Assembly: GCA_021029095.1 (NCBI GenBank)
Contig: JAJOHG010000110.1
Coordinates: forward strand, 25,774-89,773
Origin: Phellopilus nigrolimitatus
Lineage: Eukaryota > Basidiomycota > Agaricomycetes > Hymenochaetales > Hymenochaetaceae
Reading direction: 5' to 3'
Length of the DNA: 64,000 nt
Shown: in pieces, positions 1-12,320 of the stretch
Layout of the letters: every line of letters starts with the position of its first letter
How positions within the stretch are numbered: the stretch's first letter is position 1
Program-made: the position numbers and the translations under genes
Notes under the pieces: model-generated
What the model saw: only the letters and a program-made list of their open reading frames with translations
The model's database searches: none
What the model was told of the DNA's origin: nothing

Positions 1-2160
1 AAAATTCTGGGCAGAATGAGCTGCATACAGAGGCATGAAGTTCATTATACCCCCCAACACAGCCAAAAATCGAGGTCAAATGCTATTACACACTGAACAA
101 GACATAAAACCCATCCACCTTCTCATACAAGCATTCCCTGGCATTATCCCAGACAGACCACACGAGAAACATTGAGAAAATTCCTACTTTCTACGTCCAC
201 AGGCCTGTTTGACCAAGCCCAAAACATCCATGCTGACCTCAGCATGTTGACGACGAGGACACATCTAAATTCGAAATCTATCATATGGAAGTTAGGCGGG
301 ACACTTCCCTTCACAAATCCACCAAGTTACAGAATTTTCGGACAAATTCCTGCAAAGATACGAACCTACTCATTGGGACGGCCAGATGCAAACTCGGGAA
401 AAAAAACGGCGCGCCTTTTTTTTGCCTGGGAAAGCACTTCCCGATTTGGCCAGAAATCCATTCGTCGGCCTCTAGCTCGACATCTACACCACGGACACAC
501 ATGCTGCGTGTCACAGCAGCTTGATAACATACAGACACGCCTAAATTCGTCACCACAGACCTCTGCATCAACAATAGACAATTTTACATACCTATTTCAC
601 CGTTTGACCTGATAGAAAATCGACATAAAGCCTGAATTAATGCTCTTGCTTCACTAATGGATAAAGCAACTTCTAAGAAACTTGGATATCACTATCCAGA
701 ACATATGTACAAAAACTCCAAAGGATATGACTTGATTTGAGTCCGTTGACCCCATTTGACCCCAAACAAACCAGGTCACAGTGGGTCAACAGAAGTCATA
801 CATTCACCAGACGCCTCAACACCTTCTGCACCTTCAACAAACCTTCCAGGACACTAATACCCACATTCTTGCAAACTCTCGGGTCGAACGAACCGCATAC
901 AGAGGCATTGACCTCATTTAATCCCCCAACACAACCAAAAATCGGGGTCAAATGCCATTACACACTGAACAATACAGAAAACCCATCCACCTTCTCATAC
1001 AATCCTTCCATAACGTTATACTCAACATATCCCGTGTGAAAAAACGAGAAAATTCCATCTTGACATGTACCCAGACAACAATAACAGACCCACATGACCT
1101 CGGCACGGCGACGACAAGGGTGCGACTTAATTTGGCATTTGCCTGCAGAAAACCATACATTACAGGCTACCCTACATGTCTGCAAAATTACAGGTTGACA
1201 CGGTCATTCCCTGCAGAATTATGGACTCATTCCTTTGGGACATTTCAAGCCAAACTGAGGAAAAAAAACGGCGCGCCGTTTTTTTGCCTGGGAAAGCACT
1301 TCCCGATTTAGCCAGAAATCCATTCATCGGCCTCTAGCTCGACATCTACACCACAAAGACACAAACTACATATCCCCACACCTTGCTAACATAGAGACAC
1401 ACCTATATCCGTCACCACAGAGCTCTGCATCAACAATAGACAATCTTACATATTTTTTCACTGTTTGACCTGATAGAAAACCGATATAAATTCAACTAAA
1501 TTCATTATTAATGCTTCTGCATCCCCAGGAACTGAAGCAAATTCATGTAAAAATGTATACTACTGTACACAGCATATGTACAAACTATCAGAGGAATCCG
1601 GCTCGTTTTGAGCCAGTGGGCACCAATTGACCCCCAAAAAAGCTGGTCATCATGGGTCAACGGCAATCACAAAATCACAAAATGATCTGATGGCTTCCGC
1701 ACCTTATAGAAACCTTCCGGGATACTAATACCCACATTCTGGCAAAGTATTGAACGAAACGAGCTGCATACAAAGCCTTTGACCCCATTTGACCCCCAAA
1801 AAAGCCCAAAATCGGGGTCAAATGCTCCTCCACAACGAGCAAGACACAAAACCCAACAACAATAACCAACATTCTTTTCCTAACATTATCCCCGACAGAC
1901 CCCATGAGAAACATTGAGAGAATTCACCCTTCCTACATCTGAGGACCTCTTTGACCCTGCTCTAAAGTGACCCTGTTGACCTCGGCCTCCCAACAGCGAC
2001 GACGCAAGCAAATCCGTGATCTACCTGCTTCAGGCTGTGTGGGACATGTCCCCACACACACCTACCAAGTTACAGGGCCATCCGATGTCTCCTTGCAAAG
2101 ATATGGGTGTTTGACCCCGAGGCGAAGATATGTACATATCTTGAGGCTTCCAGGTACTAG
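1..2160. repeat. ~871 bp tandem repeat, about 2.5 diverged units
   Basis: The same sequence returns at about 21, 893 and 1,764, giving a period of 871-872 bp. Each unit has a block reading ctgcatacagaggc or close to it, then a stretch rich in gaccccatttgacccc and ggggtcaaatgc, then acacaaaacccatccacc. Units 1 and 2 also share a long block at 398-492 and 1,258-1,352 that begins with an A-run and ggcgcgcc. Unit 3 breaks off near 2,150, where the 302 bp array starts. Units differ by many substitutions and small indels, so this is an old duplication. The short reading frames here are not convincing genes. Confidence 0.8.
1262..1285. repeat. 24 bp perfect palindrome, A-run / GC core / T-run
   Basis: An A-run, the core cggcgcgccg and a T-run form a perfect self-complementary 24-mer. 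The matching position in the preceding ~871 bp unit (about 400-422) has the A-run and ggcgcgcc but lacks the base pair completing the core, so the symmetry is lost there. Confidence 0.7.
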
Positions 2161-5100
2161 TTGAAGCTGGTGATACTGCGTTGATTCGATCATTCCGATT
2201 ATGAACAACTTCTGATTACATCGCACGTCTATGTTTCCGACTCGTTCGCCACTACTGGCCGGATATCGGGGGAGCAAAACTGGATTCGTTTCTGTCTGAA
2301 AAACTTCGTAAACGGGTTGGACATGTCTGAATCATCCTGGATCATGTTCTCACCGAGTTTCGAACACATCGGAACTGAACAAAACTTTCTACGTCTGTTT
2401 GTCTCTGATGCGGATTTTCATTACCTGTCCGCAAATTTTAATTTGAACTTGTGTCGGGTGAGTTGAAGCTGGTGATACTGCGTTGATTCGATCATTCCGA
2501 TTATGAACAACTTCTGATTACATCGCACGTCTATGTTTCCGACTCGTTCGCCACTACTGGCCGGATATCGGGGGAGCAAAACTGGATTCGTTTCTGTCTG
2601 AAAAACTTCGTAAACGGGTTGGACATGTCTGAATCATCCTGGATCATGTTCTCACCGAGTTTCGAACACATCGGAACTGAACAAAACTTTCTACGTCTGT
2701 TTGTCTCTGATGCGGATTTTCATTACCTGTCCGCAAATTTTAATTTGAACTTGTGTCGGGTGAGTTGAAGCTGGTGATACTGCGTTGATTCGATCATTCC
2801 GATTATGAACAACTTCTGATTACATCGCACGTCTATGTTTCCGACTCGTTCGCCACTACTGGCCGGATATCGGGGGAGCAAAACTGGATTCGTTTCTGTC
2901 TGAAAAACTTCGTAAACGGGTTGGACATGTCTGAATCATCCTGGATCATGTTCTCACCGAGTTTCGAACACATCGGAACTGAACAAAACTTTCTACGTCT
3001 GTTTGTCTCTGATGCGGATTTTCATTACCTGTCCGCAAATTTTAATTTGAACTTGTGTCGGGTGAGTTGAAGCTGGTGATACTGCGTTGATTCGATCATT
3101 CCGATTATGAACAACTTCTGATTACATCGCACGTCTATGTTTCCGACTCGTTCGCCACTACTGGCCGGATATCGGGGGAGCAAAAGTGGATTCGTTTCTG
3201 TCTGAAAAACTTCGTAAACGGGTTGGACATGTCTGAATCATCCTGGATCATGTTCTCACCGAGTTTCGAACACATCGGAACTGAACAAAACTTTCTACGT
3301 CTGTTTGTCTCTGATGCGGATTTTCATTACCTGTCCGCAAATTTTAATTTGAACTTGTGTCGGGTGAGTTGAAGCTGGTGATACTGCGTTGATTCGATCA
3401 TTCCGATTATGAACAACTTCTGATTACATCGCACGTCTATGTTTCCGACTCGTTCGCCACTACTGGCCGGATATCGGGGGAGCAAAACTGGATTCGTTTC
3501 TGTCTGAAAAACTTCGTAAACGGGTTGGACATGTCTGAATCATCCTGGATCATGTTCTCACCGAGTTTCGAACACATCGGAACTGAACAAAACTTTCTAC
3601 GTCTGTTTGTCTCTGATGCGGATTTTCATTACCTGTCCGCAAATTTTAATTTGAACTTGTGTCGGGTGAGTTGAAGCTGGTGATACTGCGTTGATTCGAT
3701 CATTCCGATTATGAACAACTTCTGATTACATCGCACGTCTATGTTTCCGACTCGTTCGCCACTACTGGCCGGATATCGGGGGAGCAAAAGTGGATTCGTT
3801 TCTGTCTGAAAAACTTCGTAAACGGGTTGGACATGTCTGAATCATCCTGGATCATGTTCTCACCGAGTTTCGAACACATCGGAACTGAACAAAACTTTCT
3901 ACGTCTGTTTGTCTCTGATGCGGATTTTCATTACCTGTCCGCAAATTTTAATTTGAACTTGTGTCGGGTGAGTTGAAGCTGGTGATACTGCGTTGATTCG
4001 ATCATTCCGATTATGAACAACTTCTGATTACATCGCACGTCTATGTTTCCGACTCGTTCGCCACTACTGGCCGGATATCGGGGGAGCAAAACTGGATTCG
4101 TTCTGTCTGAAAAACTTCGTAAACGGGTTGGACATGTCTGAATCATCCTGGATCATGTTCTCACCGAGTTTCGAACACATCGGAACTGAACAAAACTTTC
4201 TACGTCTGTTTGTCTCTGATGCGGATTTTCATTACCTGTCCGCAAATTTAATTTGAACTTGTGTCGGGTGAGTTGAAGCTGGTGATACTGCGTTGATTCG
4301 ATCATTCCGATTATGAACAACTTCTGATTACATCGCACGTCTATGTTTCCGACTCGGTCGCCACTACTGGCCGGATATCGGGGGAGCAAAACTGGATTCG
4401 TTCTGTCTGAAAAACTTCGTAAACGGGTTGGACATGTCTGAATCATCCTGGATCATGTTCTCACCGAGTTTCAAACACATCGGAACTGAACAAAACTTTC
4501 TACGTCTGTTTGTCTCTGATGCGGATTTTCATTACCTGTCCGCAAATTTTAATTTGAACTTGTGTCGGGTGAGTTGAAGCTGGTGATACTGCGTTGATTC
4601 GATCATTCCGATTATGAACAACTTCTGATTACATCGCACGTCTATGTTTCCGACTCGGTCGCCACTACTGGCCGGATATCGGGGGAGCAAAACTGGATTC
4701 GTTTCTGTCTGAAAAACTTCGTAAACGGGTTGGACATGTCTGAATCATCCTGGATCATGTTCTCACCGAGTTTCAAACACATCGGAACTGAACAAACTTT
4801 CTACGTCTGTTTGTCTCTGATGCGGATTTTCATTACCTGTCCGCAAATTTTAATTTGAACTTGTGTCGGGTGAGTTGAAGCTGGTGATACTGCGTTGATT
4901 CGATCATTCCGATTATGAACAACTTCTGATTACATCGCACGTCTATGTTTCCGACTCGTTCGCCACTACTGGCCGGATATCGGGGGAGCAAAACTGGATT
5001 CGTTCTGTCTGAAAAACTTCGTAAACGGGTTGGACATGTCTGAATCATCCTGGATCATGTTCTCACCGAGTTTCAAACACATCGGAACTGAACAAAACTT

Positions 5101-7266
5101 TCTACGTCTGTTTGTCTCTGATGCGGATTTTCATTACCTGTCCGCAAATTTTAATTTGAACTTGTGTCGGGTGAGTTGAAGCTGGTGATACTGCGTTGAT
5201 TCGATCATTCCGATTATGAACAACTTCTGATTACATCGCACGTCTATGTTTCCGACTCGGTCGCCACTACTGGCCGGATATCGGGGGAGCAAAACTGGAT
5301 TCGTTTCTGTCTGAAAAACTTCGTAAACGGGTTGGACATGTCTGAATCATCCTGGATCATGTTCTCACCGAGTTTCAAACACATCGGAACTGAACAAAAC
5401 TTTCTACGTCTGTTTGTCTCTGATGCGGATTTTCATTACCTGTCCGCAAATTTTAATTTGAACTTGTGTCGGGTGAGTTGAAGCTGGTGATACTGCGTTG
5501 ATTCGATCATTCCGATTATGAACAACTTCTGATTACATCGCACGTCTATGTTTCCGACTCGGTCGCCACTACTGGCCGGATATCGGGGGAGCAAAACTGG
5601 ATTCGTTCTGTCTGAAAAACTTCGTAAACGGGTTGGACATGTCTGAATCATCCTGGATCATGTTCTCACCGAGTTTCAAACACATCGGAACTGAACAAAA
5701 CTTTCTACGTCTGTTTGTCTCTGATGCGGATTTTCATTACCTGTCCGCAAATTTCAATTTGAACTTGTGTCGGGTGAGTTGAAGCTGGTGATACTGCGTT
5801 GATTCGATCATTCCGATTATGAACAACTTCTGATTACATCGCACGTCTATGTTTCCGACTCGGTCGCCACTACTGGCCGGATATCGGGGGAGCAAAACTG
5901 GATTCGTTCTGTCTGAAAAACTTCGTAAACGGGTTGGACATGTCTGAATCATCCTGGATCATGTTCTCACCGAGTTTCAAACACATCGGAACTGAACAAA
6001 ACTTTCTACGTCTGTTTGTCTCTGACGCGGATTTTCATTACCTGTCTGCAAATTTCAATTTGAACTTGTGTCGGGTGAGTTGAAGCTGGTGATACTGCGT
6101 TGATTCGATCATTCCGATTATGAACAACTTCTGATTACATCGCACGTCTATGTTTCCGACTCGGTCGCCACTACTGGCCGGATATCGGGGGAGCAAAACT
6201 GGATTCGTTTCTGAAAAACTTCGTAAACGGGTTGGACATGTCTGAATCATCCTGGATCATGTTCTCACCGAGTTTCAAACACATCGGAACTGAACAAACT
6301 TTCTACGTCTGTTTGTCTCTGACGCGGATTTTCATTACCTGTCTGCAAATTTCAATTTGAACTTGTGTCGGGTGAGTTGAAGCTGTGATACTGCGTTGAT
6401 TCGATCATTCCGATTATGAACAACTTCTGATTACATCGCACGTCTATGTTTCCGACTCGGTCGCCACTACTGGCCGGATATCGGGGGAGCAAAACTGGAT
6501 TCGTTTCTGAAAAACTTCGTAAACGGGTTGGACATGTCTGAATCATCCTGGATCATGTTCTCACCGAGTTTCAAACACATCGGAACTGAACAAAACTTTC
6601 TACGTCTGTTTGTCTCTGACTGCGGATTTTCATTACCTGTCTGCAAATTTCAATTTGAACTTGTGTCGGGTGAGTTGAAGCTGGTGATACTGCGTTGATT
6701 CGATCATTCCGATTATGAACAACTTCTGATTACATCGCACGTCTATGTTTCCGACTCGGTCGCCACTACTGGCCGGATATCGGGGGAGCAAAACTGGATT
6801 CGTTTCTGAAAAACTTCGTAAACGGGTTGGACATGTCTGAATCATCCTGGATCATGTTCTCACCGAGTTTCAAACACATCGGAACTGAACAAAACTTTCT
6901 ACGTCTGTTTGTCTCTGATGCGGATTTTCATTACCTGTCCGCAAATTTTAATTTGAACTTGTGTCGGGTGAGTTGAAGCTGGTGATACTGCGTTGATTCG
7001 ATCATTCCGATTATGAACAACTTCTGATTACATCGCACGTCTATGTTTCCGACTCGTTCGCCACTACTGGCCGGATATCGGGGGAGCAAAACTGGATTCG
7101 TTTCTGTCTGAAAAACTTCGTAAACGGGTTGGACATGTCTGAATCATCCTGGATCATGTTCTCACCGAGTTTCGAACACATCGGAACTGAACAAAACTTT
7201 CTACGTCTGTTTGTCTCTGATGCGGATTTTCATTACCTGTCCGCAAATTTTAATTTGAACTTGTGT
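2161..7266. repeat. 302 bp satellite array, 17 head-to-tail copies
   Basis: Copies start with ttgaagctggtgatactgcg at 2161, 2463, 2765, 3067, 3369, 3671, 3973, 4273, 4574, 4875, 5176, 5478, 5779, 6080, 6377, 6675 and 6973; the last ends near 7266. Spacing is 302 bp, dropping to 297-298 bp in copies 14-16, which lack a tctg in the tttctgtctg tract. Copies 8-16 carry tttcaaac where copies 1-7 and 17 carry tttcgaac. Copies 8, 9 and 11-16 carry ctcggtcg where the others carry ctcgttcg. Copies 4 and 6 share a g in gcaaaagtgg. Each copy has a ~70-codon minus-strand frame that does not continue into the next copy, so I do not treat it as coding. Role unknown. Confidence 0.95.
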
Positions 7267-7392
7267 TTATTGATTCATTTTTTTTTTTTTTTTTAAACCT
7301 TTCCCCCCCTCATATTTATTCCTTTCTCTAAGTACAAGCATTGGACAGTGGGAGAGACAGAAAGAGGAAGCTTATGTAGCTTATGATTGAAA
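7267..7392. other. Junction: satellite end, T-run, start of gene mosaic
   Basis: The satellite stops at ttgtgt. It is followed by a run of about 17 T at 7,278-7,294, a C-run, and about 90 bp of AT-rich sequence before the tuberin fragment. A T-run at a breakpoint could be the reverse complement of a poly(A) tail, but I see no retroelement body or target-site duplication. Confidence 0.5.
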
Positions 7393-10300
7393 CCGGAGTC
7401 CTGCTTGGAAGACCTCAACGAGCACCTGTCGTTTCGGTTTGTTGAAGATGGTCTGGTAGCTGATGAGCACCGTCAGTGTGTGGTACGCCAGGCTCTGCGC
7501 GTCGCGCGTCTTCAGTGGGCTGGGCCACTCCTCCTGCGGGACGTACCACCCGAGTGTGCCATTCAACACACCCTTGCATAGTTCTACGAGTACGCCAGCG
7601 ATCGCCTTGCCAGCGTGCGGGCCGCACCAGAAGTACTTGTTCGCGAGGTGCACGTACAAGTACGACAGCACCTCCCCAGTCGCGCTCCGCCTTGAGCAGC
7701 TCGACCGGCACGTCTATGTAGTCCGACTGCGGGTCGTACGTGACGAGCGGCCGGCTGCCCTTCTCCGCATTCTCAAGGGAGAACGGCACAATGTTCGGGA
7801 TGCTCTACAGCGTGTCCCTCGGCTTCGTGTTGACGGGGGCTATCGGCTGGACAGTGACACGACATGCGGCCCATGACCGACTCCGGCTCTCTGTCACAGA
7901 CGTCCTGCTCCGCCGCCGCGCGATGTCCGACGGCCGTTGCGCTCGAAAGTCTGCGTCGCGCTTGCGCGCTCCACAAAGATCTCCTCGTTGCGGGCCGCCT
8001 CGTCGCTATGTGCTGTGCTCGGCACGCCGCGCAGCCGCCCCACAAGCCGCACGAGCGTGTATATCTGCTGCTCGTGCTCCGCGCCGCATTCACGAGAAAC
8101 GGGCGGTGGTCCCTGTCTACGCGGAGTCGCATCAGCAACTGCAGGATCGCGACGCGCACATGCGGACAGGGCGCGGTGCGCAGCTGCTTCAGGAGCCTCC
8201 CGATAAAAGAAGAGCCCGAGGCGCGCGGCGTCATGACGTAGTCAGCGAACGCGAGCCGTGTGAACATGTCAATAACCGCGCGGGCGGCTGTGAGCCCCTG
8301 GCAAAGTATGCGCGGTGAATTCGAACCGCCGGGCAGAGGTGGCGAAGACGCCTCTGCACGCGGAGTGGGAGACTCGTCCGAGGAAGAAGAGAGCTGCAGG
8401 ACCTGCGTTTGGCTTTGGTGGCGCGAGCCGGTGAAGGTCCGCAACGACATGACCTGCTGCATATTGTTACTTCCCGCCTCCTTTTCCTTCTCCTTTTCTT
8501 TCCTGGGTGCCGTCGGTGAATCCTCTGACGTCCACGTAGCAATGGGCGAGCCGACTTCTGAGGTAGGCGTTAATGGGACCGACGGCGACACCGGAGCCGT
8601 GTTCGCAAGCCTTGCAGACGCATCGAGCTTGCCGTCACAATCACAATATCCAGAGACCGACATCATAGCGACCATTATATTGTGAACCGTGGGCTCTGAG
8701 GTAGTAGACGGTATATCGTCCGCTGAGTTGTCCTCCTCAGTGGAGCGGAGCGCGATCTCGTCTGCCAATAAACCCCATATCGCCGGAGCATCCTCCCCCC
8801 TCCGCACGCTCGACACGCTGCATCCAAAATTCGAACAGCAGCTCCACAAGCGGGCGGCGGTAGGACCTCACGCTTTTCACTTTCTCATACACGCTCGCCA
8901 GCTGCCCGTGCACCGCGCGGCGCATCACCGGCTTCGCGGGCATGTCGCATGCGAAAAGGAGTTCCCAAGTCGCGTGCCAACCGGCTGTCGGTGGCATAAG
9001 TTGGTGTGCAGCGCCGCTGCGCCATAAGACGTGCGGAATCTGCATCAGGGACGTGCGCTACAATGGCGAGGAGGGAGAGCGGGAGAGGCGGGTTGAAGGA
9101 CACCGTTGTCTGCATGCGGCTGAAAAGAAAGGCGAGGATGCGGAGGAGAGGATTTGGAGCAGGATGTGCGGGGCTTAATGATAGGGGCATGGGCGTGCCG
9201 TCATCGTTTCTGTAGAGTACATGAATTGTTGGTCAGAGAAGCAAAAGAATGAAGACACACTTGAGCATCTTCACATAGTCAGTCATTTCGAAAAGTACGC
9301 GGACGCCGTGTCGTAATCGTTGAAGCCGTTCCCTGTCTCGCCGCAATCCTTCACTCTTTCATCCATCTCCTGAAATACGTCCTTCAGGTAAAGCTGCGAC
9401 CTCTTCGAACACGCGCTCCTTTTCAGTCGGCGCGGGAGACGCGGTCCACACGCGTACGGCCCGGACGAGGAAGACACCGACCTTGCGCGCGTCCCACACA
9501 TCCGCGCTGTCCTTCCGCACGCACGCAGCGCCCGCTCGAGAAGTGGCGCGCCGACGTCGCCAGGTTCACCCGCGTGCGTCGCGGATGGCCGTGTCGTGCT
9601 GGACGACACGCATGGTCATGCAATCCTCGAGGACGCGCCAGATCTGGACTCGCAAGGTGCGCAGCACGCCGAGGGATGTCGCGATCTGCGTAGCGATATC
9701 GATGTTGGCAAACGAAGACTCAGCGTCGCGCAACCCTGCTTGGGCCCTGAGCTGTCCCGTTCGCGCTCCTTGCCCTTCAAACCAAACGAGAGCTTCGACG
9801 GCGGGCAGCTCCTGCGCTGGGCCACATCGAAGTGGTCGTTGGCGCCGGAGAGCGTGAACTGGTGCGAGCAGCGTGTGTTGTCCAGTTGCCCGCTTTGCAG
9901 GGAGGAAAGAGCGACGGCGCGTGGAGGCACTCGAATCCCCTCTTCGTCTCGCGGTACTGCACCTACACCCGGTCTAAAACGCGCCGGATTCTGATGACCG
10001 GCGGCGACTTTGACGTTGTTGTCGAGACACTGAAAAAGTAAGATTATGTTATTATGTTGGATAAGCGCAATGACACGAGTCCCGCTGTAAACGTATTTGA
10101 ACAAGCCCTTCAGAAAGAAAGGCTTGAACTCCTTATCCGCCCCGCATTCTGCTCATCGTCGCTCTTTGTCTGATCCGGATCCTGGTCCATATCTTGATCC
10201 TGACAATCTCCATTCTTCTCCTCTTCCGTTGTGCGCTCAAACGCAGAGTTGTGATGCGGCACAGAAGACGCGCCTGCCATGCCCATGCTTGTCTACGGGT

Positions 10301-11013
10301 TGCGATGGCGCCCTGTCGTCCCGCCCGCCACCACCATTGCAAACAGGGCCGCACCGCTGCTTCGCCGTTCGTGCCATGCCATGCGCCCCTGCAGGTTGAG
10401 ACTCGTGGCCGTGCGCCGGTGCACGCTGCAGATCGGCTGGCTCTGGCTCTACGGTACGCTCTTGCCGCGGACTCCCTTTCCGAGTCCGGCTTCTCTTCTG
10501 CGTCTCTTTGCACAGACTCTCTCCTTTCGCGCTCTCCCACATCGCCCGACGGGCCTGGCGAGGGTCCACCGAGGATGCTCGAGCGCTTGCTCAGCCAGAA
10601 GTCGTCCCTGCGCGTGCCGCCGAGGAGCGTGCCGAATTCGCGCACGAGCGACGAAGCAATGTGGCTCGACGGTGAATACCCGCCCAGCTCCGGATCGATC
10701 TCGGGCGCCGGCTGTTGCTGCTTCTGCCTCTCGCCTACGCCTCCTTCTCCTTATCCACATCCATCCGCTCCACAAACACAGGGGGATTGCGCTCGCCGTG
10801 CATGCTACCGCGCCGACAGCCCCAGGCGCGGAGCATCGACGCCGTCATCGGGCGTTGGCTGAGACTGTGACTGCGACGGTGCGTCGATGCGGACGGTGCG
10901 CGCGGTAGCGCTGTCTTCGCAGGCGCGCTCGGCGCGCTCGCCGAACCGGCTGAGAGAGCATTGCCAGTATCGTTTACTTCAGCACCAGTGTCGCGCGCGC
11001 GTGGCTGAGACAA
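7381..11013 (-). pseudogene. Tuberin (TSC2)-like gene, truncated before the GAP domain
   Basis: Tuberin is the scaffold/GAP subunit of the TSC complex that restrains Rheb and TORC1. Read on the minus strand in pieces: an N-terminal part (about 10,560-11,010; RREFGTLLGG-like VREFGTLLGG, DDFWLSKRS), central helical parts (8,740-9,200; GWHATWELLFACDM, YRRPLVELLFEFWM; and 8,180-8,690; TVHNIMVAMMSVSGYCD, ILQLLMRLRVDRDHR), then the Tuberin domain (7,395-7,790; TYDPQSDYIDV, HLANKYFWCGPHAGKAI, SLAYHTLTVLISY). These fit DUF3384 and Tuberin families. The frame changes several times; near 7,670 one base is missing before VLSYLYVHL. The coding sense stops at about 7,393, just after VEVFQAGL, so the C-terminal Rap/Ran-GAP domain is absent. 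The 5' end is uncertain because it abuts the PFF1-like fragment. Confidence 0.8.
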
Positions 11014-12175
11014 AGCCGCGCCAGTTCGGCGTGCGTGTTGTACGACAGCCCGGAGTAATGTGTGCTCGCAGGTGCGGGAAGACGCGGAAGCGCCATGCTA
11101 TAATCCGCTTTGGCTTGGTCTGACTGAGGCCGACGATGTTCGCGCTTTGTGAGGCGACGAGGACGCTGGACGTGAGGAGGACGTGGTACAGCGCGGTGGC
11201 GGTCGATAAGCCGTACTGCACGAAAAAAGCGTTGAGGAACGGTGGTGGGTCGCGTGTAGCCCGTGGTGAGCTCGGGCAGCGGGGAGTCGGGCGAGGAGAG
11301 GAAACGCAGGAGGACAAGCGCGTTGTCGCTCATGTACTGCGCGACACCGAGTTGGATGTAGTGCACGGTGTCCTTACGCATGTGGTAGAAGTACGAGTGG
11401 TCGACGTTGGCTATGTCGAGTTCGGTGACGTCAAGATAGAGCTCGAACTTGCGGAAGTCGGTATCGGATATGAGTACGCCGGACGAGAAGATGTTGTTCG
11501 CGACGACGGTACAGTACAGGCGCACGTACGCACCGATCGTCTGCGTGCTCGTCGTCTGGAAGAGCAGCTCGGGGCCAGTGGATCCCGCCGCCTCAAGGTT
11601 GATCACGGCGCGCACGGAGCCGCGCACGGGTTGCTAGCGTCGCGAAGAGGTGCGAGCCGTCTGAAGCGACTCCCGGCGTTGTTCCAGAGCAGCACAAGCG
11701 CGTGCATAGGCGACCAGTGCGGGGTGCACACGACAGTGTGGACGGCCTCGAGGATAATGCCGGGGGCGAGAGCGTTGTCGGCGGCGCCGGGGGAGGGCAG
11801 GGTGCAGGCAAGATGGGCGTTGGCGAGTATGGCGTCCTGCTTTCCTTCCTCGGTGCTGTTGGAAATGTGGACAACAATGTATGTTGGTGAGGCGGACGTA
11901 GGATTTGTAGAGACGCTTGCCGAGGATGTCGAAGCGGTGGGAGCTGCTGGCTTGCTGGTGCCAGACCTGACACTCGAGTTGGCGGCCGGGCTCGGCGCGG
12001 ACAGCGTCGTCGCAGAGGGCCTTGAGGGCGTCGGCCTGGCCGAGCATCCAAGCATCGGCGCGCACGCGCTCGCGCGTGCCAACGGTGCGGAAGCCGATTC
12101 TCTCCGAGAGGTGGCGAGTGTGCGCGAACACGGTGTGCTCAGATAGCTGCGGAGTGTGCGCGGCATCGTACTCAT
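10979..12175 (-). pseudogene. PFF1/ERMP1-like M28 metallopeptidase fragment
   Basis: The intact family is a multi-pass vacuolar or ER membrane zinc peptidase of clan M28. The luminal peptidase region is readable across at least three frames: AHTRHLSERIGFRTVG and ADAWMLGQADALKAL (about 11,950-12,130), then ILANAHLACTLPSPGAADNA (about 11,760-11,830), then INLEAAGSTGPELLFQ, IFSSGVLISDTDFR and SYFYHMRKDTV (11,350-11,610), then ELTTGYTRPTTV (about 11,250). The metal-binding HxD motif reads NAHLAC, so its Asp is lost. The Glu pair after LLWNN is displaced by a frameshift. NLEAAG and the HMRKD His remain. The C-terminal membrane segments end around 11,000-11,100, where tuberin sequence begins on the same strand. 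Probably non-functional. Confidence 0.8.
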
Positions 12176-12320
12176 CTACAATCGGTTTACAGATTAGTAC
12201 GGTAAGGGCTTAAAGAAAGAGAAACAGCTTACGGTTAGACAGGGACCGAAGCGAAGTCAAGAAATCAAGACATAGACGAAGACGGAGCTTGACGCCAAAG
12301 ATCGACAAGATTTGACGACG
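12172..12320 (-). repeat. ~150 bp leader-like module, copy A
   Basis: Matches 13,848-14,000 over about 150 bp with substitutions and small indels: both hold tttacagattag, cttac(g), tagacac/tagacag and gcgaagcgaagtc in the same order. On the minus strand each contains a possible 5' splice site (gtaag) and ends in an AG just before an ATG. Copy A lies immediately upstream of the M28 fragment. Confidence 0.65.

Noticed and set aside
2161..7266. Repeated ~71-residue minus-strand ORFs inside the satellite copies
   Set aside because: They follow from the repeated sequence, do not join between copies (302 is not a multiple of 3) and change with one-base indels.
2161..7266. CRISPR-like array
   Set aside because: There are no spacers; whole 302 bp units repeat head to tail, and the organism is a fungus.
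7278..7294. T-run as poly(A) tail of a retroposon
   Set aside because: No retroelement body, no target-site duplication, and the adjoining fragment keeps introns.
7381..10700. BEACH-domain protein identity for the 7.4-10.7 kb fragment
   Set aside because: Considered first, but LANKYFWCGP, the SLAYHTLTVLISY block and TVHNIMVAMMSVSGYCD fit tuberin much better.
11136..12146. 336-codon plus-strand ORF
   Set aside because: It is the antisense shadow of the GC-rich M28 protease fragment, which has recognisable protein motifs.
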